Shown here: one piece after another, positions 55,853 to 64,000 of the stretch | Position numbering within the stretch: position 1 is the first letter of the stretch | Layout: the number at the start of each line of letters is the position of its first letter | Source of the DNA: Hyposmocoma kahamanoa | Lineage: Eukaryota > Arthropoda > Insecta > Lepidoptera > Cosmopterigidae | Length of the DNA: 64,000 bases | Direction of reading: 5' to 3' | Assembly (NCBI RefSeq): GCF_003589595.1 | Contig: NW_020654422.1 | Location: forward strand, 12,403,457 to 12,467,456 | Notes under the pieces: model-generated | What the model was told of the DNA's origin: nothing | The model's database searches: none | The model's input: only the letters and a program-made list of their open reading frames with translations | Made by a program: the position numbers and the translations under genes

Positions 55853-56854
55853 CGAATATAATGAATTTAAAAATAGGATTTAGTTTTGTTTAGCAATAGC
55901 AGAAATATTAATTATAGTGGCTTCTTCAATACCCTCCAGTCTATTGTGTCTTCAATTACTAACCTTCTCTGTTTAGGCGAATTTTAGAAGTTTAATTAAA
56001 TTATTAATGTAGTCAAATGTTTAAGTAACATATTTCGTTTTTATTTACAACTTTTAAGCCGTCATTGTCATCTAAACTTTTCAAAACATGCAAATTGGTT
56101 CGTGAAACGACTACATCTCAAGTTCAGATGCGAAATCATTGCAATAAAAAACAACTTTAGCTAAGTTTTAATTCCGCTAAGCATACTTAAATACGCAGAG
56201 GAAAAAAAAATGGAAAATTTGGTGCGAGTCGTGAGCGAGGGACCGGTTATAATAAAAATACGATGACATGTCTCTTCAAATTGCTTTAACAATTTCTAGA
56301 TTAACTGTAATATACACTGCTCGTTTCTAAGATATTGATAAAGATTGAGTTTTTGTTGAGCGAGAAGTGTACAGAAAATTAAGTAAGGTGATCGTAAACG
56401 GTGGCGAATAGAATCACAAAGTTGATATTGTGTGCGTGGACATCCACCAAGGGACGGGCGGCTGAAGTTTTTCACAATTTTTGGCTTAATCTTACAAAGA
56501 GGCAAATTTGGGAACTCATTAGACCGAAAAATGTTTGGGAAACACATCGTGCGCCAAATTAAAAATTTCATCCAAAAATTGGTGCGCGTCGTAAATGAAT
56601 CAAAAGTCTTAATAGTGTTAATCAACGTTGGATTTCGTTGATTCGTCGGATCCCTTATTTAGGATTCAGGGCATTGTTTGTCTATTTGTCTCGATGGTCA
56701 GAGCGAGGCAATTAAGTGGTTCGCAGCGTTGGGCGTAGTTAAACATTTACAACTTCTTTCCGGGGCAAATAAGGATGACTGCTACGTATTTTATCGAATT
56801 TAGGAAATTGCAAGCATTTATCTTTCATTAAGTTCAGTTCTTTGGATTTCTAAG
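55853..56854. other. No recognised gene
   Basis: Opposing frames of 109 (minus) and 69 codons (plus) overlap at 56296-56641 in a patch with somewhat higher GC ('gtggacatccaccaagggac'). I cannot name either, and neither has splice context. Confidence 0.35.
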
Positions 56855-57166
56855 AAATTTATAAGAAGGAAGATAAATAAGAGGGTCCCACAATAAATAG
56901 TCTCTCAATTCTTGGGATTATTTATAATTTATTGTATTGGGAGCAACAATGCTTTAATAACTTGTATTGCGGGTTTAGTTTAATAAAATAGATGGATGTA
57001 AGGTAAGCAAAAATTTATAAGAAGAAAGATAAACAAGAGAGTCCCGTAATAAATAGTCTCTCAATTTTTGGGATTATTTATAATTAACTGTATTGGGAGT
57101 AGTAAGGCTTTAATAACTTGTATTGCGGGTTTTACTTAATAAAGTAGAAGGATGTAAGGTAAGTAC
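56855..57166. repeat. Two-copy direct tandem duplication, unit about 155 bp
   Basis: 56855-57009 and 57010-57166 share 'aaatttataagaag.aagata', 'aataaatagtctctcaatt', 'tgggattatttataatt' and 'taacttgtattgcgggttt' with scattered substitutions. The second copy is diverged by roughly a tenth by eye, so the duplication is not an assembly echo. Confidence 0.8.
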
Positions 57167-59071
57167 AAGCCTGACTGCAGAAAATAAATCTGACGTTTCT
57201 CTAAGAATTTCGTGAAATTTGTCTATTTACAAACAAGCATTTTATATCAATGCTCTCTTCAATTCTCTGTACACTCTTGTTTCTATTCGAAAAATCTAGT
57301 CTCTGTCAACTCGCATTTACGGTATATTATAAAAAATATTTAATATTATTTTAGGTCATTAACACTAATTTAGTACATTAACGTACAATACAAAGTTGCA
57401 GCTGCCTACTTGTTGCCGAAGGATGTCCGTAAAGCTGAAATCCTATTCTTGAGATAATAAATCGTTATTATTAAAACACAGGAAAACAAAAAGCACTCAT
57501 AAGCACTCAGACGTTCCATAATCTTTTGATCAAGTACTTAGACATGAAAATTTTGTATGGAATAACTATATTAAACTAATTAATTATTTACTTACAAATT
57601 GTTATGTCACCTGAGAAACATCTGTACCTATACAAAAAAAGATGGGGCAGACACTAATCTAACCTTGTAATAGATAAGAATGATATGCGTATCTATTATA
57701 TAACATTTTCATTGCGTTTTATTTCTTTATGTTTTATTTTCTTTATGTTTTCTTTTGTAATTACAACGAAAAACAGAATAACAAGTCACTTGCGTGTCTG
57801 TCCCTGCCTGCGTTATTATATAATATGCAGATATACATTTTGAATTTGTTTTGTATTGTTTCAAACTTATGTACTTATGCGTAATACTCTTGGTATAGGT
57901 AATGAAAACAGATTTGGTTCGAAATATTGTGGGGAGTACGGCTCGTAGTTGGGCAGTGTTTTTTGTAGATAGTCCATTCTGAGAGCTAGCACGATAGGCT
58001 AAAGCTAGAGCTTTATGTCGCTCTCTAGCAAATCGTGCCCTATCGTACTAGCCCTACTGTTGAAAAATATAATCGAGAAAATTCTCTACAAAAGCAAAAT
58101 ATACACGTTCTCCACTAACACTCAAGAGTTTCTCTTGCGAACTGTAGACTACAATGTTACAAAGATATATTTGCAGATGGACAAATTCAGAAGTAGCATT
58201 TTATTACGAAAATGTAAATGGTAGTGCGAAGATAACGCTACTTTTGTCTGCATTTATAAGTCTGTCATGCTGTAAGTGACGAACTAACGAACACTGACAG
58301 GCGAGAGTTGGTATAAAGAGTTGTTAGTTGTTGATTCTACTTTTATTGTTAAGTTACAGTATAAAGATAGTTATGGAGAGATCTTGTCTATGGCAGTATC
58401 ATGAACTGTCTTTTTAAAACTATAGACTATTAAAAAATTGAAACCTCCAATCTACAATAGTTTAAGCATAGTGTAACAAGACAAATAGTATAACTTCCTC
58501 CTTTTCAATAATTTGGAAAAAAATAAGGTTATCTCAGTGTAATATTGAATTAACCTTTTTCGAATGCTGTACATTTTTTATATTGATATTTTAATACCAG
58601 ACTATTTTATATCAAACTAACAAACAATCTTGAGTCGGATAGCAATTCAAACGACGAAGCACATATCGCATTGTGAATATAATAGTGTATTAATTCAAAA
58701 AGGGTATTTTCAGAGTTGATGAAAAACGAATTATTCACTTCCCGTAAAAGATTCAGAAAAGAACATGTTAAAGTGTAGGTTAAAGTTTATTACAGACACC
58801 ATTGACTTACAATTATAGACACGTAAACTTTCTACTTGCCAAATATGTTGAAAAATAAAAGGGAACTAATAATTTCCTATTTTTGAGAAGGACTGCCTTG
58901 TCCAGAACTAGCTCAAAGAAGTTTGTCGCATTTTGAGTTAAGTAGATATCTTTTAATAATTTCTTACAATATTCTAATAACGGTTTTCTTGGTGTGTATT
59001 TGATTCTCTACACACCAAGTGTTTATGTAATTGTATTTTGAGGTACAACACAATTGTGATAACAGCGCGAT
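57167..59071. other. No recognised gene
   Basis: It is AT-rich. A hairpin with arms CTTGGTGTGTA and TACACACCAAG lies at about 58989-59020, just upstream of the RS-rich frame. Nothing else is recognised. Confidence 0.4.
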
Positions 59072-59458
59072 ATGTCGGATGCTGTTGTGTCTTCTCTAGC
59101 TTTTTCTGATAATTCGGAAGTATTTGCCAGTTCATCATTATCGTTGCGATCGAGGAGACATCTGAGATCCATGTCGCGTTCACGTAGCCGTGTTCGTAGT
59201 CGCGGTAGAGCTTCAAAACCCGTCTGGCACCTTCACTCCGTTCACAAGTCCTCAGTTAGAATTAGCCAGAATACTAATGATAAACAAGATAATTGGTCGA
59301 AAGATTTTTCAGAATTTAGTGTTTGCATCCCGCTATATACCGATAGATACTACAGAATGGGAAAGGTATATATTCTACCAGTAGTAGATAAGATAAAGAT
59401 AAAGAGATTTGTAAGTCAATGGATAAAGATAAATTTATTTCAACATAACTTAATCTAA
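59072..59458 (+). other. Unrecognised open frame with an Arg-Ser-rich stretch
   Basis: The 128-codon frame has an RS-dipeptide-rich segment (about residues 26-48, RSRRHLRSMSRSRSRVRSRG) after a Ser-rich acidic start. From about 59375 it runs into the tail of the LINE on the opposite strand, so the last 25-30 codons are not native. It may be the N-terminus of a lost transposon or host gene; I do not recognise it. Confidence 0.25.
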
Positions 59459-60620
59459 ATATAAGTAAAAAAAACAAAAACAATTGTAAGGGAAGCTAAT
59501 ATATAATTGGTAAAAAAAATAAAAAAATAAACCACCTTAATTATTATACTAATCATAAAGCTATACAATTAATTATTAGAAGCCTACCAGTATAGTTGCG
59601 ATGCCTAAACTAAGTATATTATTACCTGTATCTTAAGCATCTAGTTTGTGCACAGATTCATTATATTAGGGCTTAAAAACAAAATAGCTATATTTAATTA
59701 AGAATAAAACAATTAGCTTTTACAATATAATTGTAAAATTGTTTTTTTACAAAAAAATTATGAAATAACTTCTAGTAAACCTTCTGTTTCATCATAGTTT
59801 TTATTTTTAAGCCAGCGTTTGACGGTCTTTTTACATCCCATCTTATTCAAGGCGTGAAAATGCAATGTTGAATTTAATTTGAAGTAAAGGAATGTACCAA
59901 GGAAGCAGACGAATCTATGAGAGTGTGATGTGCGAAGTTGTTCACGAGAAGAGAAGGTATTGAGTCGTCTTTGGTAGGATGAGGACTTAGACTCAAATGG
60001 AATAATTGAGTGTTTTTTCAAAATTATTTGCAAGATAAACAGCTGCCGCACAGAAAGGACATCGCACTCGGCTAGGAGTTTGTGGGTAGGGTAGCAAAAA
60101 GGACGGAAGTTGCTGACTTTGAGAATAGCTCTCTGCGCCTTTTCTAGGTTTAACAGAGTTGTTTTATGTGCGCCGCCCCATGAAGTAATGCAGTAAAGTA
60201 GCAATGATTGACAGAGGGCCAAGTATACTGATTTGAGTAATTCACCGCTAGCCTTCTTAAATTTTTAAAAACATATATTAATTTTCGAACTCTAGCAGTA
60301 AGCGCTACAACATGCTGTTTGAAATTGAGATGTTGATCGATTATGACACCTAAATATTTAATATTGACTGTGCTGTCCAAGTTTGGACAACCACTGCCGC
60401 AAACTTGAATCCTTGGACTGGGTCAATGATGAGCTACTATTGAGAAAGTATTCTCGACAGGTTGAGAGAGGATGTTGTATGAGAATGTCATATATTTGGT
60501 TTTGTCAGTATTAAGTGTAAGTGCATTTACTGTGAGCCACTCGGTTACCGAGTTAAAACCAAATTGGGCTTGTGTGAATACGTCTTTCCAACTTGAGGCA
60601 CTGAGAAGTAGGACTGTATA
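59372..60620 (-). mobile_element. 5'-truncated LINE, diverged relative of 25825-27394, minus orientation
   Basis: On the minus strand it starts just after the RT FADD motif (TVLLLSASSW at about 60618). It continues through FGFNSVTEWL, TKYMTF and NIKYLGVIID to [18 protein letters not shown] and a TAA at 59758. It is broken by a stop near 60420 and a frameshift near 60240. The 3' UTR ends in a (TTATC)n-like tail at about 59372-59400. The order and many residues match the other LINE. Confidence 0.85.
59758..60618 (-). pseudogene. LINE reverse transcriptase thumb/C-terminal remnant
   Basis: The coding remnant of the element above: one stop codon (after AHH) and one frameshift between LRRLA and ELLKSVYLALCQS separate three readable parts. 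It lacks all catalytic RT motifs. Confidence 0.8.
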
Positions 60621-62923
60621 TATATAGATATATCGATGAAGATATTCTTGTTCTGTTAATCTCTTACGTTAGTTCCTATTTTAAATTTAATAAAGTTTGT
60701 ACATTAGATTAATAGTATTAACGTCTAAATGATAGACGTAATATCGCGTTTTTTCAGAAGAAATATTTATATTTTGTTCGTTTTTTTGAGTTTGTGTTTA
60801 AAAAGTACATTCTGTGTTTTTTATTTTCAATAAATAATATTTTATTCAAGTATTTATTTCACTTAATTGTTAATTAGTCCATTTCGAACGATTGAAAATT
60901 TTAAAAGGACATCTTAATATAGTGCTTTTGTCCTACATATAGGACATAGGGAAAATCCGATTTTTCCGAACAAATATTTTTCCCATATTTTCTAAAATAT
61001 TAACAACAATCCCTGAAAGTTTCATAAAAATATTCTATAAAAAAGTCTCTGAGTAGGCTGGAGGTTAATGTAAACAGAACAGCCATATTTTATTTACTAT
61101 GCTCCCCGAATTTTGTGAAAAAAAAAGAAACAAAACTACGTCTATTACGCCATCATGCGCAAAAGACGTATTCGCTGCTCTGCAGACTGCGGGCCAGCGC
61201 CAACTCCATCCTTATGACTGTGATAGGGAGATATGATTCCCCTATTACACGCCAATTCCGTCACGTGCTTGTTGACAGAAGGTATTTGTAAGGAAAAGAA
61301 TTTGCTGACAAACACAATCAAATACTAGTATTAGTATTATTTCTGTTCATGTTTCTTCTTTTTCTTTTTACTAACATAGCCACTAAGAAAACTGTTTCTA
61401 ACCAATTTATGGACCCCGTTGCCAATAAAATAAAAAAAAAACAAAATAAAAACAGAGATGACCCAAAAATTTATTTGGTGTTGTGTTCATGATGCTATCG
61501 ATTTGACAGATGATGAATTGGTAAAAACAGTAGTTGAAATGGCAAACTAAATACGTACCAATTGCCTTTCGCATTACACTGCCTGAAGTAGGGTATAATA
61601 CGTCACTCGTCAAAGGTTTTATGCAAAATGGATAAGTGATAGTGTGTATTCTTTGTGCACCTATTCAAAATTTCATTTCTATTTCATTATCTCTACCCCG
61701 ACATTGTTCACAAGATATTCCAGTCGATAGCTTTCCTCATCAAACCAGTGGTTACTATGGCATCGACCAAACGGTATCCTATATCGATAAACTTCGGGCA
61801 AATTTCTTTAAAGTCTTCTCGACTAGTCGGCCGGAATAAATTGATCCGATCCAATGCGAGGTACAGTCGTGTGCATTAATTTATTATGAATCGACATTCG
61901 TTCAGAAAACTTTTAATGACATTTTTTTAAAGTAAGTACGTAATATTACGTGGAAGGCAAGATCTTGTTCAACTCAATTATCACTACTTTTGTTCAAATG
62001 CTGGGTTGGAACTTTACGTTTTTGAAGAACCTCACAATATTTTTTTCTAAACGGAAGCAAGCACGCAATTGGTACCCAATTAAATTAGATGTCTTAGTAA
62101 ACGCAGTTGCGTGACCTGCAATAATATTTATTTATACATGTATTTTACTTACTAAAGTATTGTACCATATGTACACACAAGTACCGTGGTACGTACTCAA
62201 ATTGGCATTAATAAAAAATACTAACAGTTTTAAGTAAGACCATTAAAAATCGCGAGTATTATGATTAAAATTATGTCTTGTTATTTGATCCGTAAATGTG
62301 TTTACGTGTAATCTTCAAGTCCTTCTAGTTGTAACCTTCAGTCGCTTTTAAATACAGTTTTATATAGACTTTTCAGATTATTTTTGCATTGATCAAGTGT
62401 TTCCAAGAAGAAGTGTACACTGAGCTATGAGAGACGCAATTTCTGGAGGCTCACAAAAGAAGGGCACCGTCGGAATTTAGATTAAAAATGATCCACTCAA
62501 GTGCAGCCTGCCGTGAAATGTAGCGCGATATTAATTTATTCCTTCTGTTGTAAACAAGGCCTAAATCTCTTTAAACCTTTTGTTCTTTAAATGCTTAATA
62601 ATATAGTAAAGCTCTGTTCGAGTATTTAAATTTACTCTGCTAATGTACCTAGTCTAATAAAAGTTATGCTTCAAAATCATACTTTCCCAGTGTCATCATA
62701 ACTTTCAGTTTAGACTGAATCAGACAGATCACGATGCGGCTGACAACCATTAACTTCTCGCTTACTCCTTTCCATTTACATTTTCATTTCTAAACTGTAT
62801 AATAATTCGGATTTTCTGAGCTTGTAACGTATTTATTTTGGGTACATGAAAGCAGAATGGAGTATACAATTTTCCATTGGAGAGAAAAGGACAAGTGCTT
62901 AGTGTGTAATATTTTGCTTAGGA
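60621..62923. other. No recognised gene
   Basis: Two overlapping plus-strand frames at 61636-61879 and a short 'DLTDDELVKTVVEMAN' run at about 61499-61549 are the only peptide-like segments. They might be debris of one transposon gene, but I cannot name it. Confidence 0.3.
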
Positions 62924-62955
62924 AGGTAGGTAGGTAGGTAGGTAGGTAGGTAGGT
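62924..62955. repeat. (GGTA)n microsatellite
   Basis: Eight GGTA units in a row, followed by a short GTGTGT. Confidence 0.9.
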
Positions 62956-63891
62956 GTGTGTTATATCACCGAAGAAAATTGGTAGACGTTTTTTAAAAGT
63001 GTTACATAATGTTGTGTCTTTATACAGGGTGTAGTCATTAAGTATGCCCAGGTGATTATTCCATAAATATAAGAGATATCAAAATAACTTTAAACTGATG
63101 TCGAAAGTACGTTTCCTAATGAGTAAATCGACATCAATCACTTTTTTTAAATAAAACTAGAAATATCCAAAATTTTTATTTTAAACGCTCCCATACATTT
63201 TATAATGACATTCGTAGAGAGGCTTTAGTTTTCTTACTGTAAGAGGTAACAAAACTGCTATAAATAAAGTAATAAAACTATTTTTTAATTGAGTAAAAGT
63301 ATAATGTCATTGTAAATTATTTGGTCAAGTAATTTTTATGGACAACTCACAGTCCATAAAAATTAATAATATTGATCAAATTTTTTTTGTGCTGATCGAC
63401 TCAGTTTTATGTAAGGATCATTTCATTGTGTGGGACGAAAAAAATCGGGACAGCAGAAGTTGGTCAAATTTGATCAAATGTAAAAAATAGTCATTTTAAT
63501 GTAAACATGTGTAACATGTTTGTAATATTTTACACGGTCGCTAGCCAGTGTTAATGTTAAGTCATGGTACAACTCCTGGTGTTGCTTTACATTATGACCG
63601 TTAGCGCTGGTTTATTGAATTTTATACAACGCTGGCATTTCTTTTTATGATATGATGAAATGTATCAAGTCATCTCTACAATTATAAATATTTCTAATAT
63701 TCAAATGATACTTAATTTATAAAAATCGGTCCAGGGAATTAGGCTCTACGTATATAAGTATATATATGCGTAAGTACGCGTTGTATGCATTTTCTTCTCT
63801 GCTTTACTGTAGTTTGGTAATAATCGAGGTTAATAATTGTAAGTCGTTAGTTCAATGTGCAAATATTAGTTCGATTATAATTAATAATATA
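62956..63891. other. No recognised gene
   Basis: An 'acagggtgtagtcattaagt' start at about 63025 looks like the end of a dispersed element, and a hairpin TAATTTTTATGGAC/GTCCATAAAAATTA lies at about 63331-63366. Otherwise nothing is recognised. Confidence 0.35.
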
Positions 63892-64000
63892 ATGTATACA
63901 ATAATATAATATAGTATAATATAATATAATATAACATAACATAACATAACATAACATAACATAACATAACATAACATAACATAACATAACATAACATAAC
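63892..64000. repeat. (AATAT)n passing into (AACAT)n, open at the window end
   Basis: ATAATAT-type units change to a regular AACAT array that continues to the last base. It is not the insect telomere repeat (TTAGG). Confidence 0.9.

Noticed and set aside
63920..64000. Telomeric repeat
   Set aside because: Insects with canonical telomeres use TTAGG; this array is AACAT and is a simple satellite.
1..64000. CRISPR array, operon or other prokaryotic system
   Set aside because: No regularly spaced short repeats with unique spacers; genes are intron-rich and animal-like throughout.

Overview
The window is a piece of an insect nuclear genome, almost certainly lepidopteran (moth or butterfly). It is AT-rich and has spliceosomal introns with GT-AG borders. 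Its two conserved genes look insect-like. It is crowded with tRNA-derived SINEs, MITEs, hAT-type elements and LINE fragments of kinds I associate with Lepidoptera. No species can be named from the sequence alone.

Three multi-exon protein genes can be assembled with every splice phase closing. (1) On the minus strand, 21976 down to 13949, is an 8-exon, 365-residue deubiquitinase of the USP12/USP46 family; its start codon is the last three bases of its first exon. (2) On the plus strand, 23591 to 37475, is a 6-coding-exon, 322-residue calumenin/reticulocalbin-type EF-hand protein with a signal peptide and a C-terminal HDEF retrieval signal. These two lie head to head, so the roughly 1.3 kb between about 22.0 and 23.3 kb probably holds both promoters. 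(3) On the plus strand, 8004 to 10927, is a 3-exon, 422-residue gene derived from a Tc1/mariner-like (DDE_3 type) transposase. Its frame is intact through both introns, but the second catalytic aspartate is replaced by lysine. It looks like a domesticated (exapted) transposase and is the most interesting item here.

Region by region: 1-7.9 kb holds a possible 2.2 kb TIR element, SINEs, MITEs and the end of an RTE-type LINE. 8-11 kb is the transposase-derived gene, with a foldback element in its second intron. 11-13.8 kb is mostly unannotated sequence plus a SINE and a MITE. 13.9-22 kb is the deubiquitinase. 22-23.3 kb is the shared upstream region. 23.3-37.5 kb is the calumenin gene; its 6.8 kb first coding intron carries a LINE with an open RT reading frame and a SINE split by a hAT-like MITE with an exact 8-bp target duplication. 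37.5-64 kb has no convincing host gene. It holds a 2.8 kb hAT element (42901-45684) with a perfect 8-bp target duplication, a 400-base assembly gap and a hAT dimerisation-domain remnant. It also holds hairpin elements with 11-15 bp target duplications, a short tandem array near 52.1-52.7 kb, a second LINE copy on the minus strand at 59.4-60.6 kb and an (AACAT)n tract at the window end.

The two conserved genes are unrelated in function: one removes ubiquitin in the cytoplasm or nucleus, the other is a calcium-binding secretory-pathway protein. Nothing suggests a pathway cluster. Exon coordinates were read from splice signals and family conservation; repeat borders are by eye and carry an error of a few bases unless a target duplication fixes them.
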